A stretch of 64,000 nucleotides of DNA, from the NCBI RefSeq assembly GCF_900110575.1, contig NZ_FOEF01000006.1:186001-250000 (forward strand), read 5' to 3'. Both the position numbers and the translations under genes were made by a program. This DNA is from Amycolatopsis saalfeldensis (GTDB lineage Bacteria; Actinomycetota; Actinomycetes; Mycobacteriales; Pseudonocardiaceae). This document shows positions 26,033 to 34,463 of the stretch, in pieces; the stretch's first letter is position 1, and each line of letters begins with the position of its first letter. The notes beneath the pieces were generated by a model, which saw only the letters and a program-made list of their open reading frames with translations, searched no databases and was not told the DNA's origin.

Positions 26033-27214
26033 CTAGCGGGTCACGGGCTGGCCGAGCGCGGCCGCGGCGACGATGTCGCGCTGCACCTCGTTCGTGCCGC
26101 CACCGAAGGTGAGGATCAGGGCGGAGCGGTGGAGCCGCTCGATGCGGCCCGCGAGCAGCGCGCCGGGCGAGCCTTCGCGGACGACGGCGCCCGCGCCGAG
26201 CACCTCCATCAGCAGCCGGTAGGCCTCGATCGCGAACTCGGTGCCGAACACCTTCGTCGCCGACGCCTCGGCCGGCCCCAGCTCCTTCGCGGCGGCGGCC
26301 CAGGCGATCTGCCAGTTGCGCAGCTTCAGGTACTCGGCGTGGGCGTGCACCCGCGCCAGGTGCAGCCGCACCCATTCCGATTCCAGCAGGGGACGGCCGT
26401 CGGCGGAGACGGCGGACCGGGCCCACGCCAGCACGTCGTGCAGCGCCGAGCGGATGGGCGCGGCCGAGGTCAGCGCGACGCGCTCGTGGTTGAGCTGGTT
26501 GGTGATCAGCGGCCAGCCGGCGTTTTCGTCGGCGATCCGCGAGGTGACGGGCACGCGCACGCGGTCGTAGTAGGTCGCGCTCGTGCCGGGCCCGGCGACG
26601 GTGTGCACCTTCGTCCAGGAGAAGCCGGGCGCGGACGTCGGCACGATCAGCATCGACAGGCCCTTGTGCTTGCGCGCGTCCGGGTCCGTGCGCACCGCGA
26701 GCCAGACGTAGTCGGCGTACTCGATCAGGCTGGTCCACATCTTCTGCCCGGTGACCACGTAGTCGTCGCCGTCGCGTTCGGCGCGCGTGCGCAGCGACGC
26801 GAGGTCCGTGCCCGCCTCCGGCTCGGAGTAGCCGATCGAGAAGTGCAGCTCGCCGGCGGCGATCTTCGGCAGGTAGAACGCCTTCTGGTCCGGGGTGCCG
26901 AACCGCATGATCGTCGGGCCGATCGTGTTGACCGTCAGGAACGGCACGGGCACCCCGGCGACGGCCGCCTCGTCGGTGAAGATGAGCTGGTCGAGCATGG
27001 GCCGGTCCTGGCCGCCGTACTCGCGCGGCCAGCCCAGCGCGAGCCAGCCGTCCTTGCCCAGCCGGCGGACAATCTCCTTGTACGCCAACCCATCCCCGTA
27101 CTCGCCGCCGCCGGCGGAAAGGCTCTCGCGCCGGGCCGGCGTCATCAGCTCCGCGAAGTACTCGCGCAGCTCGCCGGCCAGCGCCCGCTGGGCTTCGGTG
27201 TGGTCGATCCGCAT
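26033..27214 (-). CDS. fadE26: Acyl-CoA dehydrogenase, FadE26/ChsE4-like catalytic subunit
   Basis: A 393-residue acyl-CoA dehydrogenase. FAD/substrate motifs are clear: GYSEPEAGTDLASLRT, KMWTSLIEYADYVWLAVRT, and the C-terminal GGGTNEVQRDIVAAAALG. NHERVAL in the middle holds the Glu expected as catalytic base in this subfamily. It should oxidise a C27 steroid-26-oyl-CoA together with the product of the next gene, which begins 10 nt after its stop. GGAGGTGA lies 5 nt before ATG 27214. It is divergent from fdxD across a region that holds a KstR-type box. Confidence 0.88.
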   Translation of the reverse strand: MRIDHTEAQRALAGELREYFAELMTPARRESLSAGGGEYGDGLAYKEIVRRLGKDGWLALGWPREYGGQDRPMLDQLIFTDEAAVAGVPVPFLTVNTIGPTIMRFGTPDQKAFYLPKIAAGELHFSIGYSEPEAGTDLASLRTRAERDGDDYVVTGQKMWTSLIEYADYVWLAVRTDPDARKHKGLSMLIVPTSAPGFSWTKVHTVAGPGTSATYYDRVRVPVTSRIADENAGWPLITNQLNHERVALTSAAPIRSALHDVLAWARSAVSADGRPLLESEWVRLHLARVHAHAEYLKLRNWQIAWAAAAKELGPAEASATKVFGTEFAIEAYRLLMEVLGAGAVVREGSPGALLAGRIERLHRSALILTFGGGTNEVQRDIVAAAALGQPVTR

Positions 27215-27272
27215 GTCTCACCTCCGGGCCGCCGCGGGAGCCGTGGTGTGGCACCGGTCCCCGGCGGTAGGC

Positions 27273-27286
27273 TAGAACCTGTTCTA
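27273..27286. promoter_or_regulatory. Perfect KstR-type operator in the fadE26-fdxD divergent promoter
   Basis: TAGAACCTGTTCTA matches the TNNAACNNGTTNNA consensus of the mycobacterial/rhodococcal cholesterol repressor KstR at every fixed position. It lies 59 bp before the fadE26 start and 32 bp before the fdxD start, so it can control both directions, as in the equivalent mycobacterial intergenic region. Confidence 0.85.
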
Positions 27287-27317
27287 GTTGTATCAGGTGC
27301 GGCGATCAGGAGGAAGC

Positions 27318-27509
27318 ATGGAGGTCGGCGTCGACCGCTCGCTGTGCGAGGCGAACGCGGTGTGTGTCGGGTTCGCGCCGGAGGTCTTCGACCTCGACGA
27401 GGACGAGGAACTGGTGATCGCTCCTGGAGCGGTACCCGAAAGTCAGGTAGAACGTGTTTCGCAAGCGTTGACCGGTTGTCCCAGGAATGCCCTGTTCAAA
27501 CGCGGTTGA
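27318..27509 (+). CDS. fdxD: Small [3Fe-4S]-type ferredoxin FdxD
   Basis: A 63-residue ferredoxin. The cluster ligands are Cys in LCEANAVCVGF and CP in TGCPRNALF, that is C-x5-C-xn-CP; the position that would be the second Cys of a [4Fe-4S] site is Ala, typical of [3Fe-4S] ferredoxins that serve cytochrome P450 or other oxygenases. The acidic segment DLDEDEE fits a P450 docking surface. In mycobacteria fdxD lies at the same place in the cholesterol regulon. AGGAGG precedes ATG 27318. No P450 is in the window, so its partner is encoded elsewhere. Confidence 0.9.
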   Translation: MEVGVDRSLCEANAVCVGFAPEVFDLDEDEELVIAPGAVPESQVERVSQALTGCPRNALFKRG

Positions 27510-27527
27510 TCGGGCCTTGCTAGAAAC

Positions 27528-27541
27528 GAGAACAGATTCTA
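27528..27541. promoter_or_regulatory. Imperfect KstR-like box upstream of hsd4A
   Basis: GAGAACAGATTCTA (reverse complement TAGAATCTGTTCTC) matches TNNAACNNGTTNNA except for the first base and one base of the second half. It lies 43 bp before the hsd4A start, with a further TAGAAA and TAGTCTAG on either side. A weaker second KstR site is plausible. Confidence 0.55.
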
Positions 27542-27583
27542 GTCTAGGGTCCGGTCAAACAGGCTTCGACGAGGAGGCTCGCG

Positions 27584-28453
27584 GTGAGAGTAGCCGTGGT
27601 GACGGGTGCCGGGGCGGGACTCGGCCGGGCGGAAGCGCTGGCACTGGCCCGTGAAGGCGCGGCCGTGGTGGTCAACGACGTCAGCGGTGCCGAAGCCGTC
27701 GTCGAGGAGATCGAGGCCGGCGGCGGCAAGGCGCTCGCGGTGGCGGGCGACGTCTCCGAGTCCGCGACCGCCGACGCGCTGCTGGCCGCCGCCGTGGAGC
27801 ACTTCGGCAGCCTCGACATCCTGGTCAACAACGCGGGCGTGCTGCGCGACCGGATGCTCTTCTCGATGACCGACGAAGAATGGGACAAGGTCATCTCCGT
27901 GCACCTGCGCGGTCACTTCCTGTCGTCCCGGCACGCCGCTCGGTATTGGCGGGACAAGTCCAAGGCCGAGGGCGGACCGGTGTACGGGCGGCTGGTGAAC
28001 ACCGCCTCCGAGGCGTTCCTCATCGGCTCGCCCGGCCAGCCCAACTACGCCGCCGCGAAGGCCGGGATCGCCGCGCTCACCGTCTCGGCCGCGCGCGGGC
28101 TGGCGAAGTACGGCGTGCGCGCGAACGCGATCTGCCCCCGTGCCCGCACGGCGATGACGGCCGACGTGTTCGGCGACGCGCCGGGTGACGGCGTCGACCC
28201 GTTGTCGGTGGAGCACGTCGCGCCGTTCGTCGCGTTCCTCGCCTCGCCGGCCGCGGAGAAGGTGAACGGCCAGGTGTTCGTGGTGCACGGCGGCATGGTC
28301 GCGCTGCTGCGCCCGCCCTCGGTCGAGCAGCGGTTCGACACTGAACACGGGGTCTGGACCACCGCCGAGCTGGCCGACCGCGTCGGCGCCCACTTCGCCG
28401 AGCGCGACCCGGAGCGGATGTTCGCCGCCACGGAAATCCTCGCTCTGCCCTGA
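27584..28453 (+). CDS. hsd4A: SDR dehydrogenase, Hsd4A-like (17-beta-HSD4 / MFE-type 3-hydroxyacyl-CoA dehydrogenase)
   Basis: A 289-residue short-chain dehydrogenase. TGAGAGLGRAEALALA binds NAD, followed by NNAGVLRD, the catalytic Ser in NTASEAFL and Tyr/Lys in PNYAAAKAG. The insert and the C-terminal stretch (VHGGMVALLRPPSVEQRFD) are characteristic of the peroxisomal MFE-2-like dehydrogenases, longer than FabG proteins. In mycobacteria Hsd4A oxidises hydroxyacyl-CoA intermediates of the steroid side chain. GAGGAGG lies before GTG 27584. It begins 75 nt after fdxD and is part of the locus leading to yrbE4A. Confidence 0.88.
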   Translation: MRVAVVTGAGAGLGRAEALALAREGAAVVVNDVSGAEAVVEEIEAGGGKALAVAGDVSESATADALLAAAVEHFGSLDILVNNAGVLRDRMLFSMTDEEWDKVISVHLRGHFLSSRHAARYWRDKSKAEGGPVYGRLVNTASEAFLIGSPGQPNYAAAKAGIAALTVSAARGLAKYGVRANAICPRARTAMTADVFGDAPGDGVDPLSVEHVAPFVAFLASPAAEKVNGQVFVVHGGMVALLRPPSVEQRFDTEHGVWTTAELADRVGAHFAERDPERMFAATEILALP

Positions 28454-28497
28454 GCGCCACACAGAACAGTCGTGCAACTCGATGAGGAGTTGATCTG

Positions 28498-29256
28498 ATG
28501 GGCCGGCTCGAAGGCAAGGTCGCGCTGGTCACCGGTGGCGCGCGCGGTCAGGGCGAGGCGGCTGTCCGCGCCTTCGTGGCCGAGGGCGCGCGCGTGGTGA
28601 TCGCGGACCTGCTCGACGAAGCGGGCGAAAAGCTCGCCGCCGACCTCGGTGACGCCGCGGTGTTCCAGCACCTCGACGTCGGCGACGAGGATGCCTGGAC
28701 GGCGGCGCTCGAGCGGGTCCAGACCGAGTTCGGGCCGCCGACGGTCCTGGTCAACAACGCCGGTGTCCTGCACTTTTCCGAGCTGGCACGCACCACGCTG
28801 GCCGATTACGAGCGCGTGGTCCGGGTAAATCAGATCGGGGCGTTTCTCGGCATGCGCTCGGTCGTTGAACCCATGACCGGGGCCGGTGGCGGCTCCATCG
28901 TGAATGTGTCCTCTGTGGAGGGTCTGGCCGGGATGCCGTTCCTCGTCGCGTACACCGCGAGCAAGTTCGCGATCCGCGGGATGACCAAGGTCGCCGCGCT
29001 GGAGCTGGGCGCGCGCGGCATCCGGGTGAACTCCGTCCACCCCGGCATGATCGACACCAAGATGGTCTCCGACGCGGCCGGCGCGGACGTCGACGTGTCC
29101 TGGGTCGGCAAGAAGGTCGCGCTGGGCCGGGTCGGCCGGCCGGACGAGATCGCGAAGCTGCTCGTGTTCCTCGCGAGCGACGAAAGCTCCTATTCCACGG
29201 GCAGCGAGTTCGTGGCCGACGGCGGGGCCACCGCCACGCACGCGTTGAAGGTATGA
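28498..29256 (+). CDS. SDR dehydrogenase resembling FabG3 (3-alpha/20-beta-hydroxysteroid dehydrogenase)
   Basis: A 252-residue classical SDR: TGGARGQG for NAD(H), NNAGVL, Ser in NVSSVEG and Tyr/Lys in YTASKFA, ending in YSTGSEFVADGG. The sequence resembles mycobacterial FabG3 (Rv2002), annotated as 3-alpha(20-beta)-hydroxysteroid dehydrogenase. GAGGAG lies 8 nt before the ATG. In M. tuberculosis hsd4A is followed directly by yrbE4A, so this gene is an insertion relative to that order; a steroid ring or side-chain alcohol substrate is inferred from context. Confidence 0.86.
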   Translation: MGRLEGKVALVTGGARGQGEAAVRAFVAEGARVVIADLLDEAGEKLAADLGDAAVFQHLDVGDEDAWTAALERVQTEFGPPTVLVNNAGVLHFSELARTTLADYERVVRVNQIGAFLGMRSVVEPMTGAGGGSIVNVSSVEGLAGMPFLVAYTASKFAIRGMTKVAALELGARGIRVNSVHPGMIDTKMVSDAAGADVDVSWVGKKVALGRVGRPDEIAKLLVFLASDESSYSTGSEFVADGGATATHALKV

Positions 29257-29381
29257 CCGAATCCGGGCGGCAGGCGGCTGAATGGAGTAATCCCGGCGAT
29301 CCGGACTAGGTAGTGAACACCGCTAACGGAACTCGGGCAGCGGTCATGGACAAGACTCGGGACTGACTACTGGGAGGTGCG

Positions 29382-30173
29382 GTGGGCGAGACCGGCTCGA
29401 TCACCCTCCCGGGCACCGCGGCGCTGACCCAGGTCGGCCGGCTCGCCACGCTGTCCTGGGAGGTGCTGCGGGCGATCTTCCGGCGTCCGTTCCAGTTTCG
29501 CGAATGGATCCAGCAGTGCTGGTTCTTCGCCAGTGTCACGATCCTGCCGACGGCGCTGGTCGCCATTCCGTTCGGCGCGGTGATCGCGCTCCAGCTCGGT
29601 TCGCTGACCGCGCAGATCGGCGCGCAGTCGTTCACCGGCGCGGCCAGCGCGCTCGCCATCGTGCAGCAGGCGAGCCCGCTGATCACGGCGCTGCTGGTGG
29701 CCGGCGCGGGCGGCAGCGCCGTCTGTGCCGACATCGGCGCTCGCAAGATCCGCGAGGAGATCGACGCGATGGAGGTGCTCGGGGTCAACCCGATCCAGCG
29801 CATCGTCGTCCCGCGGGTGCTCGCCGCGATCGTGGTGGCGGTGCTGCTCAACGGACTGGTCAGCGTGGTCGGCGTGCTCGGCGGCTACTTCTTCAACGTG
29901 GTGCTGCAGGGCGGCACGCCCGGGGCGTACCTGGCCAGCTTCAACGCGCTGGCCCAGGTGCCGGACCTGTGGGTGAGCGAGATCAAGGCGTTCCTCTACG
30001 GGTTCGTCGCCGGGGTGGTGGCCGCCTACCGCGGGCTGAACCCGGCGGGCGGGCCGAAGGGCGTGGGCGACGCGGTGAACCAGGCCGTGGTGATCACGTT
30101 CCTGCTGCTGTTCCTGATCAACGTCGTGCTGACGGCGATCTACCTCAAGATCGTGCCGCCGAAGGCGCTGTAG
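29382..30173 (+). CDS. yrbE4A: YrbE4A, MlaE-family permease of the Mce4 transporter
   Basis: A 263-residue integral membrane protein with about five to six helices. The conserved MlaE motif is present as KIREEIDAMEVLGVNPIQRIVVPR, the cytoplasmic coupling helix that contacts the ATPase. With YrbE4B it forms the permease of an ABC-type lipid importer energised by MceG, whose gene is not here. GTG 29382 has GGGAGG 4 nt upstream. It is the first of ten genes whose starts and stops touch or overlap, so one operon is inferred. A 6-codon ORF at 29346-29366 precedes it. Confidence 0.93.
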   Translation: MGETGSITLPGTAALTQVGRLATLSWEVLRAIFRRPFQFREWIQQCWFFASVTILPTALVAIPFGAVIALQLGSLTAQIGAQSFTGAASALAIVQQASPLITALLVAGAGGSAVCADIGARKIREEIDAMEVLGVNPIQRIVVPRVLAAIVVAVLLNGLVSVVGVLGGYFFNVVLQGGTPGAYLASFNALAQVPDLWVSEIKAFLYGFVAGVVAAYRGLNPAGGPKGVGDAVNQAVVITFLLLFLINVVLTAIYLKIVPPKAL

Positions 30174-31043
30174 ATGACCGCCGAGCCGATCGAAAAGGCG
30201 CCAGCGATCCCGGTGACCGACCGGACGCTGGAGATCATCGCGCGCCCCGGCGCCAGCCTGGAGGGCCTGGGGCGCCAGCTTTCCTTCTACGGCCGCGCGC
30301 TCGCCTGGTCCCCGCGCACGATCCGCCGCTACGGCCGCGAGACCACCCGGCTGCTGACCGAGGTCTGCTTCGGCACCGGCGGGCTCGCGGTGATCGGCGG
30401 GACGCTCGGCGTGATGATCGGCATGACGCTGTTCACCGGGCTGATCGTCGGCCTGCAGGGCTATTCGGCGCTGAACCAGCTCGGCACCGCCGCGCTCACC
30501 GGCTTCATTTCGGCCTACTTCAACACCCGCGAGGTCGCGCCGCTCTCGGCCGGGCTCGCGCTTTCGGCCACGGTCGGCTGCGGGTTCACCGCGCAGCTCG
30601 GTGCGATGCGGATCTCCGAGGAGATCGACGCGCTCGAGGTGATGGCGGTGCCGAGCCTGCCGTACCTGGTCACCACGCGGGTGCTGGCCGGGGTCACGGC
30701 GGTGATCCCGTTGTACGCGGTGGGCCTGCTGTCCTCGTACCTCGCCTCACGGCAGATCACCATCTGGCTCTACGGCCAGTCCGCCGGCACCTACGACCAC
30801 TACTTCACGCTGTTCCTGCCCCCGGAAGACGTGCTCTGGTCGTTCGCCAAGGTGATCGTGTTCAGCGTGCTGGTGATCCTGTCCCACTGTTATTACGGCT
30901 ACACCGCGGAAGGCGGCCCGGCGGGGGTCGGCGTCGCGGTGGGCCGCGCGGTGCGGACGTCGATCGTGCTGATCTCGGTCCTCGACTTCTTCCTCAGCCT
31001 GGCGATCTGGGGCGCCAACACCACGGTGAGGATCTCCGGATGA
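30174..31043 (+). CDS. yrbE4B: YrbE4B, second MlaE-family permease of the Mce4 transporter
   Basis: A 289-residue paralogue of YrbE4A with the equivalent motif RISEEIDALEVMAVPSLPYLVTTR and about six membrane helices. The ATG follows the yrbE4A stop with no gap, and the stop overlaps mce4A by 4 nt. YrbE proteins act as a heterodimer. Confidence 0.93.
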   Translation: MTAEPIEKAPAIPVTDRTLEIIARPGASLEGLGRQLSFYGRALAWSPRTIRRYGRETTRLLTEVCFGTGGLAVIGGTLGVMIGMTLFTGLIVGLQGYSALNQLGTAALTGFISAYFNTREVAPLSAGLALSATVGCGFTAQLGAMRISEEIDALEVMAVPSLPYLVTTRVLAGVTAVIPLYAVGLLSSYLASRQITIWLYGQSAGTYDHYFTLFLPPEDVLWSFAKVIVFSVLVILSHCYYGYTAEGGPAGVGVAVGRAVRTSIVLISVLDFFLSLAIWGANTTVRISG

Positions 31044-32401
31044 GCACGCGGCGCGAGGTGGTGAAACGGCTCAGGTACCAGCTGCTGGGCCTGATCTTCC
31101 TGGTCGTCGCGGCGCTGTTCTTCGCCACCACGATCGCGCTGTACCAGAAGGTGTTCACCCCGGTCACGCTGGTGAAGCTGGAAACCGACCACGTCGGCAG
31201 CCAGCTGCGCGTGGGCGGCGATGTGAAGGTGCGCGGGCTGCTCGTCGGCGAAATCCGTTCGGTGCAGTCGAAGGGCGACCACGCGGAGCTGGAACTGGCG
31301 CTGCAGCCGGACAAGATCGACGTGATCCCGGCGAACGTCTCGGCGCGGCTGCTGCCGAAGACGCTGTTCGGCGAGCGTTACGTCGCGCTCCAGCTGCCGG
31401 ACAAGCCGGGCCCGCACATCGCGGCCGGCGACGTGATCCCGCAGGACCGCAGCAGCACGGCGATCGAGATGGAGCAGGTGCTCAACGACGTGATGCCGCT
31501 GCTGCAGGCGGTGCAGCCGGAGAAGCTGGCGAGCACGCTCACCGCCGTTTCGACCGCGCTGGACGGGCGGGGCAAGCAGCTGGGGCAGACGCTCACGCAG
31601 GTTTCGGACTACCTCGGCAAGCTCAACCCCTCGCTGCCCGACCTCAAGGCCGACATCTCCGGGCTCGCCGACGTCTCCGACATCTACGACAAGGCGGCGC
31701 CGGACCTGCTCAACGCCTTGGCCGACCTGACCACCACGAGCCGCACCGTGGTGGAGAAACAGCAGGGGCTGTCCGATGTGTACGCCACCGTGACGAACGC
31801 GTCGACCGATCTCACCAGCTTCCTGGAAGTCAACAAGGACAACCTGATCCGGCTCACCACGGCGGTGCAGCCGACGCTCGACGTGCTCGCCAAGTACGCG
31901 CCCGAGTACCCGTGCCTGCTGCGCCAGCTGGCGGAGTCCGTGCCGCGGGCCGAGCTGGCGTTCGGCAAGGGCACGGCGCACCCGGAGGTCAGCCGCGTGA
32001 CCATCGAGTTCACGGCCAGCCGCGGCAAGTACCTGCCCGGCGTGGACGAGCCGAAGTACGACGACAAGCGCGGCCCGCGCTGTTACCCGGAGGTGCCGAA
32101 GCCCGGCCACTGGCCGCAGTACCCGCCGGACGGCGCGGTGCAGGACGGCTCCAGCAAGCCCCCGCCGCCGCACGTGCCCGCCGAGACGCTGCCGGGGGAG
32201 ATCACCTCGGGCGCGATCCCGTCCGGCAGTGGCGCTTCCGGCGGCGCGCCCGCACCTTCGGTGGTGGGCTCGACCGACGAGGAAAACCTGATCAACCTGC
32301 TCGCCTCACCGGCGCTGGGCACTTCGCCCGATCAGGTGCCGGGCTGGGCGGGCCTGCTCGTCGGGCCGCTCTACCGGGGGGCGGAGGTGGAGCTGAAATG
32401 A
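31040..32401 (+). CDS. mce4A: Mce4A, MCE-domain subunit of the sterol importer
   Basis: A 453-residue protein with one N-terminal membrane helix (LLGLIFLVVAALFFATTIALY, about residues 15-35) and an MCE domain (about 40-120, VRGLLVGEIRSVQ). The long helical region after it (about 150-300) would form part of the hexameric tunnel. The C-terminus is Pro/Ser-rich and variable. Mce4A-F carry sterols from the outer membrane to the YrbE permease. Overlaps yrbE4B and mce4B by 4 nt each. Confidence 0.93.
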   Translation: MSTRREVVKRLRYQLLGLIFLVVAALFFATTIALYQKVFTPVTLVKLETDHVGSQLRVGGDVKVRGLLVGEIRSVQSKGDHAELELALQPDKIDVIPANVSARLLPKTLFGERYVALQLPDKPGPHIAAGDVIPQDRSSTAIEMEQVLNDVMPLLQAVQPEKLASTLTAVSTALDGRGKQLGQTLTQVSDYLGKLNPSLPDLKADISGLADVSDIYDKAAPDLLNALADLTTTSRTVVEKQQGLSDVYATVTNASTDLTSFLEVNKDNLIRLTTAVQPTLDVLAKYAPEYPCLLRQLAESVPRAELAFGKGTAHPEVSRVTIEFTASRGKYLPGVDEPKYDDKRGPRCYPEVPKPGHWPQYPPDGAVQDGSSKPPPPHVPAETLPGEITSGAIPSGSGASGGAPAPSVVGSTDEENLINLLASPALGTSPDQVPGWAGLLVGPLYRGAEVELK

Positions 32402-33435
32402 GGTCGTTCGTCCCCGCGCTGGTGAAGATCGGCATCTTCGCCGTGGTCACCATCCTGCTCACCGGAATCCTCGCGGCCACCATCGCGAACACCAACTTCG
32501 GCACGGCTTCGGGCTATTCCGCGAAGTTCACCGACGCGTCCGGCCTGCAGCCGGGTGACGACGTGCGGATCTCGGGCGTCAAGGTCGGGCAGGTCGGCGA
32601 AATCGGTGTGGTCGAAGGGGACCAGAACCTCGCCGAGGTGCACTTCGCCGTCGACGCCGCGTACAAGCTGCCTGAACTGGCGACGGCCACGATCAAGTAC
32701 CGCAACCTCGTCGGCCAGCGGTACCTCGCGCTCGGCACGGACGTCGGCGGTGGCGGCACGCTGCCGGACGGCGGCGTCATCCCGACCGAGCGGACGAAGC
32801 CCGCACTCAATCTCACCGTGCTGTTCAACGGGTTCAAGCCCTTGTTCAAGGCGCTGGACCCGAAGGAGGTCAACCAGCTCTCGGCCGAGATCGTGCAGGT
32901 GTTCCAGGGCGAGGGCGGCACGATCACCAGCCTGCTGCAGCACACCGCGTCGATCACCTCCTCGATCGCGGGCAAGGACAAGGTGATCGGCGAGGTGATC
33001 GCGAACCTCAACCAGGTGCTGAACACGGTGAACGCGCGCGGCCCGCAGCTCGGTGACCTGATCGACCAGACCCAGCGGCTGGTCAGCGGCCTGGCCGAGC
33101 AGCGCAAGCCGATCGGCGACGCCGTGGGCGCGCTGGGCGACCTGACCACGGCGACCTCCGGGCTGCTCGCGGACGCGCGCCCGGCGGTCAAGGACGACGT
33201 CGCGCAGCTGGGCATCCTGTCGAAGAACCTCGGCGACTCCGACCAGCTGCTCGACCACCTGCTGCAGGTGCTGCCGGGCAACCTGGAGAAGTTCACCCGG
33301 ACCCTGAGCTACGGCAGCTGGTTCAACTACTACCTGTGCGGGATCGAGGGCAAGATCGGCATCTCGTCGCTGGACGTGACGCTGCCGGTCATCCCGCTCC
33401 CGGCGACCGAGCGCGCGGCGAGGTGTGGTCCGTGA
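32398..33435 (+). CDS. mce4B: Mce4B
   Basis: A 345-residue MCE subunit: helix IGIFAVVTILLTGILAATIA at residues about 11-30, MCE domain (SGYSAKFTDASGLQPGDDVRISGVKVGQVGEI), and a helical tail ending in a Cys-bearing YYLCGIEG segment shared with other Mce B/C/D subunits. Start and stop overlap both neighbours (ATGA, GTGA). Confidence 0.92.
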   Translation: MRSFVPALVKIGIFAVVTILLTGILAATIANTNFGTASGYSAKFTDASGLQPGDDVRISGVKVGQVGEIGVVEGDQNLAEVHFAVDAAYKLPELATATIKYRNLVGQRYLALGTDVGGGGTLPDGGVIPTERTKPALNLTVLFNGFKPLFKALDPKEVNQLSAEIVQVFQGEGGTITSLLQHTASITSSIAGKDKVIGEVIANLNQVLNTVNARGPQLGDLIDQTQRLVSGLAEQRKPIGDAVGALGDLTTATSGLLADARPAVKDDVAQLGILSKNLGDSDQLLDHLLQVLPGNLEKFTRTLSYGSWFNYYLCGIEGKIGISSLDVTLPVIPLPATERAARCGP

Positions 33436-34463
33436 AACCGTTGAAGCAACGCAATCAGGCGGCGGTCGGCGCGGTCACGCTGGTGCTGATCCTGCTCGTC
33501 ACCGCGGTCACTTACTTCTCCGACAGCATCCCGATGTTCGGCAACGGCACCACCTACTCCGCGTACTTCGCGGAGGCCGCCGGGCTAGCCGCGGACAACG
33601 AGGTGGAAGTGGCCGGGGTCAAGGTCGGCCAGGTGACGTCGGTCGAGCTGGGGCACAAGCAGGTGCTGGTGAAGTTCCGGGTGAAGGGCACCCGGGTCGG
33701 CGACGCTTCCACGGCGTCGATCGAGATCAAGACGCTGCTGGGGGAGAAGTACCTGGCACTGGTGCCGAAGGGCGGCGGCACGCAAAACCCGGACGCCACC
33801 ATCCCGGTGAACCGCACCCGCACGCCGTTCGAGCTGCAGGACGCGTTCAACCAGCTTTCCACCACCGTCGGCGACATCGACACGAAACAGCTCGCGGACA
33901 GCTTCAACGCATTGTCCGATTCGCTCAAGGACAGCCCGCAATACCTGAAGGACACCCTGTCGGGCCTTTCTTCCTTGTCCCAGACGGTGTCCTCACGCGA
34001 CGCGGACCTGCACACGCTGCTGGCCAACACGAGCGCGGTGTCCAAGACCCTGTCCGACCGCAACGCCCAGCTGCAGCAGGTGATCGGCGACGGCAACCTG
34101 CTGCTGAGCGAACTGCAGCAGCGCCGTCAGCAGATCAGCACCCTGCTCACCGGGACGCAGCAGATCTCGCAGCAGCTGTCCGGGCTCGTCGCGGACAACC
34201 GCACACAGCTCAAGCCCACGCTGGACGCGCTGGGGAAGGTGACCGATGTGCTGCAACGCAACCAGGGCAACCTCGACCGCGGGCTGGCGCTGATGGCGCC
34301 GTTCGCCCGGGTCGGCGCGAACGCGACCGGGAACGGGCGCTGGTTCGAGGGCTACCTGTGCGGCCTGCTGCCGCCGACGATCACCGCCGCCGGGCTGTCG
34401 ATCAACCCCGAGGGCTGCACCCCGCCGATCGCGGCGCCGAACCAGGGGGTGGGTGGACGATGA
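33432..34463 (+). CDS. mce4C: Mce4C
   Basis: A 343-residue MCE subunit with N-terminal helix AAVGAVTLVLILLVTAVTYF and MCE domain (YFAEAAGLAADNEVEVAGVKVGQVTSV). GTG 33432 overlaps the mce4B stop as GTGA; an upstream GTG at 33423 is possible but spoils this overlap. The central region is rich in Gln/Leu/Ser heptad-like helix (residues about 150-270). Confidence 0.92.
   Translation: MKPLKQRNQAAVGAVTLVLILLVTAVTYFSDSIPMFGNGTTYSAYFAEAAGLAADNEVEVAGVKVGQVTSVELGHKQVLVKFRVKGTRVGDASTASIEIKTLLGEKYLALVPKGGGTQNPDATIPVNRTRTPFELQDAFNQLSTTVGDIDTKQLADSFNALSDSLKDSPQYLKDTLSGLSSLSQTVSSRDADLHTLLANTSAVSKTLSDRNAQLQQVIGDGNLLLSELQQRRQQISTLLTGTQQISQQLSGLVADNRTQLKPTLDALGKVTDVLQRNQGNLDRGLALMAPFARVGANATGNGRWFEGYLCGLLPPTITAAGLSINPEGCTPPIAAPNQGVGGR

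Noticed and set aside
29346..29366. Regulatory leader peptide before yrbE4A (6 codons)
   Set aside because: Too short and without a ribosome binding site or biased codons; chance is sufficient.
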